From: an uncultured beta proteobacterium
Lineage (GTDB): Bacteria; Pseudomonadota; Gammaproteobacteria; Burkholderiales; SG8-39
Length of the DNA stretch: 13,586 nt
Direction of reading: 5' to 3'
NCBI GenBank assembly: GCA_903868285.1
Contig: CAIPUP010000224.1
Location: forward strand, 1-13,586
This document shows positions 1 to 6,810 of the stretch, piece by piece; within the stretch, counting starts at the first letter, position 1, and each line of letters opens with the position of its first letter. A program made the translations under genes and the position numbers. The notes under the pieces were generated by a model. It saw only the letters and a list, made by a program, of their open reading frames with translations, was not told the origin of the DNA and ran no database searches.

Positions 1-1
1 A

Positions 2-1057
2 TTGCGTCGACTCGAATTACTGCGAGGCGGCGCACTGTTCCTGCTGATCGCCGCACCATGGTTGATCGCCGTATCGCTGGCCAATGATGAATTCTTTCGT
101 TTTTTCTTCATTCATGAACACTTCGAGCGCTTTCTAACCAAGGTGCATGGACGCTATCAGCCGATGTGGTATTTCCTGCCCATCCTGCTAGGCGGACTCC
201 TGCCCTGGACCCTTTCAGCACTGGCAGCAAGTATTTCGGCATGGCAACGCGACGAAAATAAACAGTTCAAACCGGCGCGCATGCTGCTGCTTTGGTGTGT
301 TCTGGTCTTCGTGTTCTTTTCTGTTTCGGGCTCCAAGCTGCCGTCCTACATCCTGCCGCTGTTTCCGGCGCTGGCGGTGTTGACCGGCCTCTATCTGGCC
401 AGCGCAGCGCGCTGGATGCATGCCTTGCAGGCGCTCAGCGCAATGATCGCTGGCGTGGCACTGGCGGTCGGCTCAACCCAATTGCCGCGTGTTGCCGATG
501 CCGAACTGCCAATGGAGATGCTGGCCGAATACGCACCATGGTTGCTGACCGCTGGCCTTTGCGGCGTGCTCGGCGGCGCTGTCTCGCTATGGATGGTGCA
601 ACGGCGCTGGTTGCTGCGCGCAGCCAGCCTGCTTGGACTGTCGTCGCTGGCGATGACACAGATATCCCTCAGCGGGCATGAAGTCTTGTCACCGTTGTAT
701 TCCGCTTATCATATGGCCGAGCGCGTGCGCCCTATGCTGTCGGCAAAAACACCGTTCTACAGCGTCAACACTTTCGATCACAGCCTGCCGTTTTACCTTG
801 GAAGAACCGTCACCATGGTGTCCTACAAGGACGAACTCAGTCAGCCCATTGCCTGGCAACCCGGTGATTTCATTCCCGATCTGAAAAGCTTTGCCAATAT
901 CTGGAACCAACAACCCGAGGCCTATGCCGTGTATGCCGCCAACGACTACGACAACCCGGCCACGCACCCGACCATGCCGCATCGCCTGATCATGCGCGAC
1001 CCGCGCCGGGTCCTGATCGGCACAGTCAACGCAGCGCAGGAACCGTCAGCACGATGA
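2..1057 (+). CDS. arnT: ArnT-type undecaprenyl phosphate-Ara4N:lipid A transferase, C-terminal part (5' end cut by window)
   Basis: Inner-membrane GT-C glycosyltransferase (GT83/PMT-like) that moves Ara4N from undecaprenyl phosphate to lipid A phosphates on the periplasmic face, lowering surface negative charge. About 351 residues are visible. The family is about 550 aa, so the N-terminal catalytic part lies left of the window and the first TTG is not a claimed start. Resemblance to known ArnT rests on FFFIHEHFERF (around residue 34), the WYFLPILLGGLLPW helix (57-70) and KLPSYILP (112-119). Hydrophobic segments lie near residues 6-26, 55-80, 91-111, 112-133, 137-157, 178-200 and 203-224, followed by a soluble C-terminal domain. 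The stop overlaps the next start as ATGA, and the Ara4N genes downstream support the call. A related GT39-type transferase acting on another lipid-linked sugar is the main alternative. Confidence 0.88.
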   Translation: MRRLELLRGGALFLLIAAPWLIAVSLANDEFFRFFFIHEHFERFLTKVHGRYQPMWYFLPILLGGLLPWTLSALAASISAWQRDENKQFKPARMLLLWCVLVFVFFSVSGSKLPSYILPLFPALAVLTGLYLASAARWMHALQALSAMIAGVALAVGSTQLPRVADAELPMEMLAEYAPWLLTAGLCGVLGGAVSLWMVQRRWLLRAASLLGLSSLAMTQISLSGHEVLSPLYSAYHMAERVRPMLSAKTPFYSVNTFDHSLPFYLGRTVTMVSYKDELSQPIAWQPGDFIPDLKSFANIWNQQPEAYAVYAANDYDNPATHPTMPHRLIMRDPRRVLIGTVNAAQEPSAR

Positions 1058-1425
1058 GCAATACCGCCATCGCTTTTCTGCTCGCAGGCGTGCTGCTCAA
1101 TGCCGCAGCGCAATTGCTGCTCAAAGCCGGCACCACCGCCATTGGTGAGTTTGAATACACCGCTGGCAACATCCTCGATGCCGGCCTGCGCTATGCGTTG
1201 CAGCCCTACATTGTTGCCGGACTGAGCTGCTATGTGGTGAGCGTGGTGGTGTGGCTGCTTGGGCTATCGCGCACGCCGGTCAGCGTGGCCTACCCCATGC
1301 TGTCGCTGGGCTATTTGCTCAATGCTGTGGCGGCCTGGCATTTGTTCGGCGAGTCCCTGGGAGTTCAAAAGCTGCTGGGCATGGCCTTCATCATCATCGG
1401 CGTGGTGCTGGTTACCCGCAGCTGA
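1054..1425 (+). CDS. arnE: Small EamA/SMR-type membrane protein, ArnE-like flippase subunit
   Basis: A 123-residue, four-helix inner-membrane protein of the small multidrug resistance/EamA fold. In enterobacteria ArnE and ArnF together flip undecaprenyl phosphate-Ara4N to the periplasm. Visible support is the N-terminal helix with LNAAAQLLLKAG (residues 16-27), a helix around 50-70, and the signature VAYPMLSLGYLLNAVAAWH (78-96), which matches the AYPMLSL segment of ArnE, followed by FGE and a final helix GMAFIIIGVVLV. It starts in an ATGA overlap with arnT, so it is probably translationally coupled. Only one such subunit is seen here; a partner may lie elsewhere, or the protein may act as a homodimer. 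The gene symbol is by resemblance and context; a generic EamA transporter is the fallback. Confidence 0.8.
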   Translation: MSNTAIAFLLAGVLLNAAAQLLLKAGTTAIGEFEYTAGNILDAGLRYALQPYIVAGLSCYVVSVVVWLLGLSRTPVSVAYPMLSLGYLLNAVAAWHLFGESLGVQKLLGMAFIIIGVVLVTRS

Positions 1426-1462
1426 TACGCCTTTCAATCTCGACACACAGCAACATCACTCC

Positions 1463-2617
1463 ATGACGACACCCGGCAAGCCGACACAAGCTACCCAGCG
1501 CCCTTTTCTGCCCTTCACCCGTCCGCTGATTGACGAGGACACCATCGCTGGTGTGGTGGAGGTGCTGCGTTCGGGCTGGATCACCTCCGGCCCGCATGTC
1601 AAAAGCTTCGAGGCGGCGCTGAGCGAACATTGTGGCGGTCGTGCCGTGCGCTCGCTGGTGTCGGGCACGGCAGCGCTGGAGATCGGACTCAAACTGGCTG
1701 GGGTTGGCGATGGCGATGAGGTGATCACTACCCCGCTGTCCTGGGTCGCCACCGCCAACGTCATCCTGCAAGCCGGTGCGCATCCGGTGTTTGCCGACAT
1801 TGATCCGCAAACGCGCAATATCGACCTGGACGCCATGGAAGCCGCCATCACACCGCGCACCAGGGCCTTGCTACCCGTATTCCTGTCCGGGCTACCCGTC
1901 GACATGGACAAGCTCTATGCCATCGCCCAGCGCCATCAATTGCGGGTGGTGGAAGATGCGGCACAGGCCTTTGGCGCCAGCTGGAATGGCGTGCCCATCG
2001 GTGCGCGCGGTGATCTGACCGCATTCAGCTTTCATGCCAACAAAAACATCACCACTGCTGAGGGTGGCGCGCTGGTATTGCCCTCGCCCGACGATATTGG
2101 CCGGTGCGAACAATGGCGCTTGCAGGGTGTGGTTCGTTCCGGTGAAGACGGTATGGAAGTGGAACTGGCTGGCGGCAAGGCCAATCTGACCGATCTGGCG
2201 GCGCGCATCGGCCTGGGCCAATTGCCGCGACTGGAAGAATTCACCAGCCGACGCCGCAAGCTGGCCCGCGATTACTTTGCCTGTCTTGCCTCGCTGGCCG
2301 AGCAATTCGAATTCGAGTTGCCACTGGCAGATTTCAGCAATTCCAACTGGCATATGTTCCAGATCGTGCTGGCAGCCCGTCACGCACGCCCGGCGGTCAT
2401 CGCCGCCATGCGAGAACAAGGCATTGGCATCGGCGTGCACTACCCGGCCATCCATCTGTTCAAGCTCTATCGCGCGCTGGGCTATCGCGAAGGGCAGTTC
2501 CCGCACACCGAACGCATTGCCCGCGCCATCATCACCCTGCCGCTGTTCCCGGCTATGCAGGACGACGATGTCGACCGCGTCTGCGAAGCACTGCGCCGCT
2601 GCCTTGGCGCTGCCTGA
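1463..2617 (+). CDS. arnB: ArnB, UDP-4-amino-4-deoxy-L-arabinose aminotransferase (PLP enzyme)
   Basis: A 384-residue DegT/DnrJ/EryC1-family aminotransferase that converts UDP-4-keto-pentose to UDP-Ara4N with glutamate as amino donor, in the cytoplasm. The PLP lysine is K194 in FSFHANKNITTAEGG, and the cofactor-ring motif is VVEDAAQAFG (D165, Q168). The N-terminal FLPFTRPLIDEDT, SGWITSGPHVKSFE and SGTAALEIGLKLAG segments and the C-terminal HYPAIHLFKLYRALGYREG and LPLFPAM segments are typical. The frame stays open upstream to 1259, but that part overlaps the arnE gene and reads as low-complexity, so the ATG at 1463 is chosen. It gives the usual family length. No clear Shine-Dalgarno precedes it; the gap from arnE is 37 bases. 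Within the Arn cluster the assignment is firm, although sequence alone cannot exclude a related sugar aminotransferase. Confidence 0.93.
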   Translation: MTTPGKPTQATQRPFLPFTRPLIDEDTIAGVVEVLRSGWITSGPHVKSFEAALSEHCGGRAVRSLVSGTAALEIGLKLAGVGDGDEVITTPLSWVATANVILQAGAHPVFADIDPQTRNIDLDAMEAAITPRTRALLPVFLSGLPVDMDKLYAIAQRHQLRVVEDAAQAFGASWNGVPIGARGDLTAFSFHANKNITTAEGGALVLPSPDDIGRCEQWRLQGVVRSGEDGMEVELAGGKANLTDLAARIGLGQLPRLEEFTSRRRKLARDYFACLASLAEQFEFELPLADFSNSNWHMFQIVLAARHARPAVIAAMREQGIGIGVHYPAIHLFKLYRALGYREGQFPHTERIARAIITLPLFPAMQDDDVDRVCEALRRCLGAA

Positions 2618-2650
2618 ACACCACCACCCTCGGATTTTTCTGGCCTACGC

Positions 2651-3685
2651 ATGAACGAAACCGTAATGAATCCAAGCGCAACGAACCCAAGCGCAACGAA
2701 CCTAAGTGCGACGAACCCAAGCCCGATCCAGACCGGTCTGGTGAGCGTGATCATCCCGGTCTATAACGAAGAGCTGGTACTGCAAGCGCTGTTCGATCGG
2801 CTTTACCCCGCGCTGGATTCGCTGCAGCGCCCTTACGAACTGATTTTCATCAACGATGGCAGCCGTGACCGCTCTGCCGCCCTGTTGCGCGGCCAGTTCG
2901 AGCGCCGCCCCGATGTGACTCGGGTCATCCTGTTCAATGGCAATTTTGGTCAGCACCTGGCCATACTGGCCGGCTTTGAACATGCCCGGGGTACAGTGGT
3001 GGTCACGCTGGATGCCGACTTGCAGAACCCGCCCGAGGAAATCGGCAAGCTGCTGGCTGAAGTCGATCGCGGACATGACTATGTCGGCAGCATCCGCCGC
3101 ACCCGAGAGGACAACGCCTTCCGGCGCTGGGCCTCACGCGCCATGAACGGCCTGCGTGAGCGCATTACGCGTATTCGCATGACGGATCAGGGATGCATGT
3201 TGCGCGCCTATGCCAGACCGGTGGTGGACGCCATCAACCAATGTCGCGAGGTCAATACCTTCATTCCGGCACTGGCCTATACCTTCGCCAGCAATCCGGT
3301 AGAAATCAGCGTAGCCCATGCCGAACGCGCCGCAGGCGAATCGAAGTATTCGCTGTTCAGTCTGATCCGCCTGAATTTCGATCTCATCACCGGCTTTTCA
3401 CTCAAACCGCTGCAACTGTTTTCCTTGCTGGGTATGGGTGTGGCATCGCTGTCGGTGCTGGCCTATCTGGTGGTGATCGTTGAGCGCTGGTTGCTGGCCT
3501 CCAATTTACGCGAAGCACTGCTGGCGATCTGGGATCGCGACATCCTGACCTTTTTCCTCATCGGCCTGGTGCTGTTCGGCCTCGGCCTGGTTGGGGAATA
3601 CGTTGGTCGCATCTATGAGCAGGTACGCCACCGCCCGCGTTTCCTGATACAGGCGGTGCTGGAGCAGCCCCCGCATGACGGATGA
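2651..3685 (+). CDS. arnC: ArnC, undecaprenyl-phosphate 4-deoxy-4-formamido-L-arabinose transferase
   Basis: A 344-residue GT2 glycosyltransferase that transfers Ara4-formyl-N from UDP to undecaprenyl phosphate on the cytoplasmic side of the inner membrane. The GT-A motifs are VSVIIPVYNEE (31-41), FINDGSRDRS (66-75), the metal-binding DAD in DADLQNPPEEI (121-131), and DQGCMLRAY, which matches the ArnC family segment. HAERAAGESKYS precedes two C-terminal transmembrane helices near 250-276 and 299-318, and LVGEYVGRIYEQVRHRPRF closes the protein as in ArnC. It is about 20 residues longer than the roughly 322-aa enterobacterial enzyme because of an N-terminal NPSAT repeat. ATG codons at 2651 and 2666 are both possible; neither has a clear Shine-Dalgarno. 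The stop overlaps the next start as ATGA. Confidence 0.94.
   Translation: MNETVMNPSATNPSATNLSATNPSPIQTGLVSVIIPVYNEELVLQALFDRLYPALDSLQRPYELIFINDGSRDRSAALLRGQFERRPDVTRVILFNGNFGQHLAILAGFEHARGTVVVTLDADLQNPPEEIGKLLAEVDRGHDYVGSIRRTREDNAFRRWASRAMNGLRERITRIRMTDQGCMLRAYARPVVDAINQCREVNTFIPALAYTFASNPVEISVAHAERAAGESKYSLFSLIRLNFDLITGFSLKPLQLFSLLGMGVASLSVLAYLVVIVERWLLASNLREALLAIWDRDILTFFLIGLVLFGLGLVGEYVGRIYEQVRHRPRFLIQAVLEQPPHDG
2669..2728 (+). repeat. 15-bp tandem repeat, about 3.7 copies, encoding NPSAT in the ArnC N-terminus
   Basis: Units start at 2669, 2684, 2699 and 2714. The first two differ by one base (aatccaagcgcaacg and aacccaagcgcaacg), the third by a few, and the fourth matches only in its first 11 bases or so. 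The period is five codons, so copy-number change keeps the frame and lengthens or shortens an Asn/Pro/Ser/Ala/Thr-rich cytoplasmic tail (NPSAT-NPSAT-NLSAT-NPSPI) just before the first beta strand of the GT-A domain. Confidence 0.9.
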
Positions 3686-4701
3686 CGCGTGACATGACAC
3701 GCGTAGTGGTGTTTGGCTATCACGAGGTTGGCGCACGCTGCCTGCGGGTGCTGCTGGATGCGCGTCAGTCAATCGGGCTGGAGATTCCGCTGGTAGTGAC
3801 GCATCAGGATGATCCGAACGAAACCGTGTTTTTCTCCAGCGTCTCGGCGCTGGCGCAGCAACATGGCTTGAACGTCATTACCCCGGCCAATGCTAACGAT
3901 CCGGCGCTGTTGGCACAGTTGCAGTCGCTGCAGCCGGATTTCATTTTTTCCTTTTATTACAGACACATGCTGCAACCGGCACTGCTGGCCACGGCAGGTC
4001 GGGGTGCCTGGAACATGCATGGCTCGCTGCTGCCGAAATACCGCGGCCGTGCGCCAGTGAACTGGGCGGTGCTGCATGGCGAACAGGAAACCGGGGTCAG
4101 CCTGCACCAGATGGTGGCCAAGCCCGACGCTGGCGATCTGCTCGGTCAGCAGTCAGTGGCGATCGGCCCGGACGACACCGCGGCTGAGGTCATGGACAGA
4201 GTGAGCATTGCTGCCGAGGAATTGTTTCAGCGCCTGTTGCCCGAACTGGTCGCCGGTCGGCTGCAGCCGAAGCCCCTCGACCTGAGCCAAGGCAGCTACT
4301 TTGGCGGCCGCCGCCCGGAAGACGGACGCATTCACTGGCAGCAACCGGCCGCCGCCATCCACAACCTGGTACGCGCGGTAGCGCCCCCCTATCCCGGTGC
4401 TTTTTGCGATGTCAACGGCATGCGCCTGCGAATTTTGCGCACACGTCTAACGCCAAATACCGACCGCGATTCACCGCGCGAAATTCCAGCACCCGGCCCG
4501 CCGCAGACCCATCCACCCTGCCTGTGGCGGCATAATGGCGCGCTGTACGCCCGCTGCGGCGATGCGCAGGATTTGCAAATTTTGGCGTTTGCGTTGCAGT
4601 CAGCGGAAAGCGTAATGCAGGTTTGCTCTGTTGATGACCTGCAGCAGCATCTGGGTCCGATGCCGATTTTGTTGGATTCGCCGCAACCAGAACACCCTTA
4701 A
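3682..4701 (+). CDS. arnA: Stand-alone UDP-Ara4N N-formyltransferase (ArnA N-terminal domain equivalent)
   Basis: A 339-residue N10-formyltetrahydrofolate-dependent formyltransferase that makes UDP-Ara4FN from UDP-Ara4N. The formyltransferase catalytic triad is visible as N111 and H113 in NMHGSLLPKYRGRAP and D149 in KPDAGDL. These sit exactly nine residues beyond N102, H104 and D140 of E. coli ArnA. FGGRRPEDGRIHW and IHNLVRAVAPPYPGAF mark the second subdomain, followed by a beta-barrel-like tail. In E. coli this is the first half of a fused 660-aa ArnA; here it ends at TAA and the decarboxylase is separate. The start is ATG 3682 (ATGA overlap with arnC) or ATG 3694, four codons later, which begins MTRVVVFGYHEVG and lies in a hairpin loop. 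The tail around residues 255-280 is Pro-rich and less conserved. Confidence 0.92.
   Translation: MTRDMTRVVVFGYHEVGARCLRVLLDARQSIGLEIPLVVTHQDDPNETVFFSSVSALAQQHGLNVITPANANDPALLAQLQSLQPDFIFSFYYRHMLQPALLATAGRGAWNMHGSLLPKYRGRAPVNWAVLHGEQETGVSLHQMVAKPDAGDLLGQQSVAIGPDDTAAEVMDRVSIAAEELFQRLLPELVAGRLQPKPLDLSQGSYFGGRRPEDGRIHWQQPAAAIHNLVRAVAPPYPGAFCDVNGMRLRILRTRLTPNTDRDSPREIPAPGPPQTHPPCLWRHNGALYARCGDAQDLQILAFALQSAESVMQVCSVDDLQQHLGPMPILLDSPQPEHP
3685..3704 (+). promoter_or_regulatory. Inverted repeat with a candidate arnA start codon in its loop
   Basis: A perfect 7-bp stem, acgcgtg (3685-3691) with cacgcgt (3698-3704), encloses the 6-base loop acatga. The loop contains ATG 3694, the second possible start of the formyltransferase gene. 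The left arm abuts ATG 3682 and includes the last base of the arnC stop. An RNA hairpin here could affect which start is used or couple translation to arnC. This is a structural observation only; several 7-bp inverted repeats are expected by chance in a window of this size. Confidence 0.45.
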
Positions 4702-4747
4702 GTCGAATGTCCTTAAGTCATCCGTCATGAAAAGAACGTCATGAAAA
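4696..4747 (+). repeat. Two adjacent short direct repeats between the two ArnA halves
   Basis: ccttaagtc occurs at 4696-4704 and 4711-4719 (15-base period). cgtcatgaaaa occurs at 4723-4733 and 4737-4747 (14-base period). The first pair gives two TAA codons (4699 and 4714) in the reading phase shared by the flanking genes. The second pair duplicates the start region of the decarboxylase gene, leaving an out-of-frame ATG at 4727 ahead of the true ATG at 4741. Confidence 0.85.
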
Positions 4748-5823
4748 AAATTCTCATCCTCGGTGTCAATGGCTTCATCGGTCACCATTTGTCCAAACGC
4801 ATCATGGCCAAGACCGATTGGGAGGTCTATGGCATGGACATGCAGTCCGAGCGCATCACCGACCTTATCGAAGGTCCCCATGGCGGGCAGGGTGGACGGG
4901 GTGGACGCAGCAAAAAGCGCTTTCACTTCTTCGAGGGTGATATCACCATCAATCGCGAGTGGATCGAGTACCACATCCGCAAATGCGACACCATCCTGCC
5001 GCTGGTGGCCATCGCCACGCCAGCCACCTATGTCAAACAGCCGCTGAAAGTGTTCGAACTGGATTTCGAAGCCAACCTGCCGATCGTGCGCTCTTGTGTC
5101 AAACACGGTAAGCGCCTGATCTTCCCCTCCACCTCGGAGGTCTATGGCATGTGCCCGGACGCGGAATTTGATCCGGACTCCTCATCCATGGTGTATGGCC
5201 CGATCAACAAGCCGCGCTGGATCTACGCCTGCTCCAAGCAGCTCATGGACCGCGTCATCGCTGCCTATGGCATGGAACAGAACCTGGATTACACCCTGTT
5301 CCGTCCGTTCAACTGGATCGGCGCCGGGCTGGATTCCATCAACACCCCGAAAGAAGGCAGCTCGCGCGTCATTACCCAGTTCTTTGGTCATATCGTGCGG
5401 GGTGAACCGATCAAGCTGGTCGATGGCGGCACCCAGAAGCGCGCCTTCACCTATATCGACGATGGCATCGATGCCCTGATGAAAATCATCGAGAACAAGG
5501 ATGGCGTGGCCAGCGGCAAGATCTACAACATCGGCAATCCGAAGAATAATTTTTCGGTCAAGCAACTGGCCGAGATGATGCTCAAGCTGGCGGCGCAGTA
5601 TCCGGCCTATCGCAATAGCGCCAAGAAGACCAAGCTGCTGCAAGTCAGCTCCGGCGAGTACTACGGCAAAGGCTATCAGGACGTGCAAAACCGCGTGCCT
5701 GCCATCGCCAACACCATGGCCGATCTGAACTGGAAACCGCGGGTGGCGATGCCCGACGCACTGAAAAAAATCTTCGATGCCTACCGCAGTCATGTGGCCG
5801 AAGCGCGCAGCCTGGTGGACTGA
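4741..5823 (+). CDS. Stand-alone UDP-glucuronic acid decarboxylase / UDP-4-keto-pentose synthase (ArnA C-terminal domain equivalent)
   Basis: A 360-residue short-chain dehydrogenase-type enzyme. It oxidises and decarboxylates UDP-glucuronate to the UDP-4-keto-pentose aminated by ArnB, using NAD. The Rossmann motif is G8-x-x-G11-x-x-G14. The active site shows S132-E133 in FPSTSEVYGM (E. coli ArnA S433 and E434), Y162 and K166 in IYACSK, and R318 in YQDVQNRVP (E. coli R619). FRPFNWIG and VDGGTQKRAFTYIDDGI are typical of ArnA. A stand-alone relative in Ralstonia solanacearum was described as a bifunctional UDP-4-keto-pentose/UDP-xylose synthase, so UDP-xylose release is possible here too. Residues 45-60 form a Gly/Arg-rich stretch absent from E. 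coli ArnA. ATG 4741 is chosen because MKKILILGVNGFIG begins directly at the first beta strand. Confidence 0.93.
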   Translation: MKKILILGVNGFIGHHLSKRIMAKTDWEVYGMDMQSERITDLIEGPHGGQGGRGGRSKKRFHFFEGDITINREWIEYHIRKCDTILPLVAIATPATYVKQPLKVFELDFEANLPIVRSCVKHGKRLIFPSTSEVYGMCPDAEFDPDSSSMVYGPINKPRWIYACSKQLMDRVIAAYGMEQNLDYTLFRPFNWIGAGLDSINTPKEGSSRVITQFFGHIVRGEPIKLVDGGTQKRAFTYIDDGIDALMKIIENKDGVASGKIYNIGNPKNNFSVKQLAEMMLKLAAQYPAYRNSAKKTKLLQVSSGEYYGKGYQDVQNRVPAIANTMADLNWKPRVAMPDALKKIFDAYRSHVAEARSLVD

Positions 5824-5881
5824 GCCGATCCGCTTGAAGTCAGAACTGCTCTTGCACCTGAAACCTGTATCGGTATCAAGC

Positions 5882-5904
5882 CAGTGCCAATGAAACTGGC
5901 ATTG
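5882..5904 (+). promoter_or_regulatory. Inverted repeat with the arnD start codon in its loop
   Basis: An 8-bp stem with one G-U wobble pairs cagtgcca (5882-5889) with tggcattg (5897-5904). The 7-base loop atgaaac begins with the chosen ATG of arnD at 5890. No Shine-Dalgarno is evident upstream, so presentation of the start codon in a loop, or its masking, could matter for translation. This is inference from sequence only. Confidence 0.4.
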
Positions 5905-6810
5905 AAAATCGACGTCGACACCTATCGTGGCACGCGCGAAGGGGTGCCACGACTGGTGGAGATGCTCAAACGCCACAATGCCGGTGCGAGCTTCCTGTTT
6001 TCGCTCGGGCCGGACCACACCGGTCGCGCCATTCGTCGGGCGTTCCGACCCGGCTTTGCAAAAAAGGTCTCGCGCACCTCGGTGCTGTCGCACTACGGCT
6101 TGCGTACCCTGCTCTATGGAACCTTGCTGCCAGGACCCGATATCGGCTTGCGCTGCGCCAGCGAAATGCGTGCGGTGCGTGATGCCGGCTTCGAAACAGG
6201 CATTCACTGCTGGGACCACATCGCCTGGCAGGACGGCGTGCGCAGCGCGAATGCCGCCTGGACGCTGAACCAGATGCAGCGTGCGCATGACCGCTACCGG
6301 GAAATCTTTGGTTTGCCGCCGCTGCTGTGCGGCAGCGCCGGCTGGCAGACATCGATCCATGCGCAGCGACTGAATCAGCGCATGGGCTATGGCCTGGCCT
6401 CGGACTGCCGCGGCACGCATCCGTTCATTCCCATCCTGAACGCCGAAATCGTCGCCTGCCCGCAATTACCGACCACGCTGCCAACGCTGGATGAATTGAT
6501 AGGCCTGAACGGCATCACTGCAGACAATGTCGCCGGCACCTTACTGCAAGCCTCCCGCGAGAATCCCTCGACGATGAGTGCAACCGGACATGTCTTTACC
6601 CTGCATGCGGAACTGGAGGGTGGCAAATTCGCACCGGTCTTCGAAGTGCTGCTTGCTGGCTGGAAAGCCATGGGCTATCGCCTGGTGTCGCTGAGTGACT
6701 ACGCCGCTGATCTGGATACTGCCAATCTGCCTCGGCATGTACTGCAATTTGGCGAGGTCCCTGGACGTAGCGGCACACTGGCCGTGCAGGGGCCTGAATT
6801 CCTACTATGA
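5890..6810 (+). CDS. arnD: ArnD, 4-deoxy-4-formamido-L-arabinose-phosphoundecaprenol deformylase
   Basis: A 306-residue NodB/polysaccharide-deacetylase-family metal enzyme that removes the formyl group from undecaprenyl phosphate-Ara4FN, making the pathway irreversible before flipping. The motif set matches E. coli ArnD (296 aa): IDVDTYRGTREGVPRL with D8 and D10, the metal-site motif HCWDH (H106, D109, H110) followed by IAWQ, SDCRG (171-175), a TLPTLDELIG segment, and the TLHAELEGG motif with H239. ATG 5890 starts right at the first beta strand (MKLALKIDVD). GTG 5884, two codons upstream, is a less likely alternative. The gap from the decarboxylase gene is 66 bases. This is the last arn gene before a 135-base gap. 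Confidence 0.95.
   Translation: MKLALKIDVDTYRGTREGVPRLVEMLKRHNAGASFLFSLGPDHTGRAIRRAFRPGFAKKVSRTSVLSHYGLRTLLYGTLLPGPDIGLRCASEMRAVRDAGFETGIHCWDHIAWQDGVRSANAAWTLNQMQRAHDRYREIFGLPPLLCGSAGWQTSIHAQRLNQRMGYGLASDCRGTHPFIPILNAEIVACPQLPTTLPTLDELIGLNGITADNVAGTLLQASRENPSTMSATGHVFTLHAELEGGKFAPVFEVLLAGWKAMGYRLVSLSDYAADLDTANLPRHVLQFGEVPGRSGTLAVQGPEFLL

Noticed and set aside
1259..1462. Upstream extension of the arnB frame
   Set aside because: This stretch overlaps arnE in another frame and translates to low-complexity Trp/Ser/Cys-rich sequence. ATG 1463 gives the normal ArnB N-terminus.
4696..4747. ArnA split as a sequencing error or pseudogene
   Set aside because: Both halves are full-length domains with all catalytic residues. 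Two separate stops and a proper start are present, and stand-alone versions of both are known, so both are treated as functional genes.
5182..6465. Long minus-strand open frame of 427 codons
   Set aside because: It lies antisense to the decarboxylase and arnD genes, whose motifs are intact. Its translation shows no domain pattern and is rich in His/Gln/Arg, as expected for an antisense shadow of GC-rich genes.
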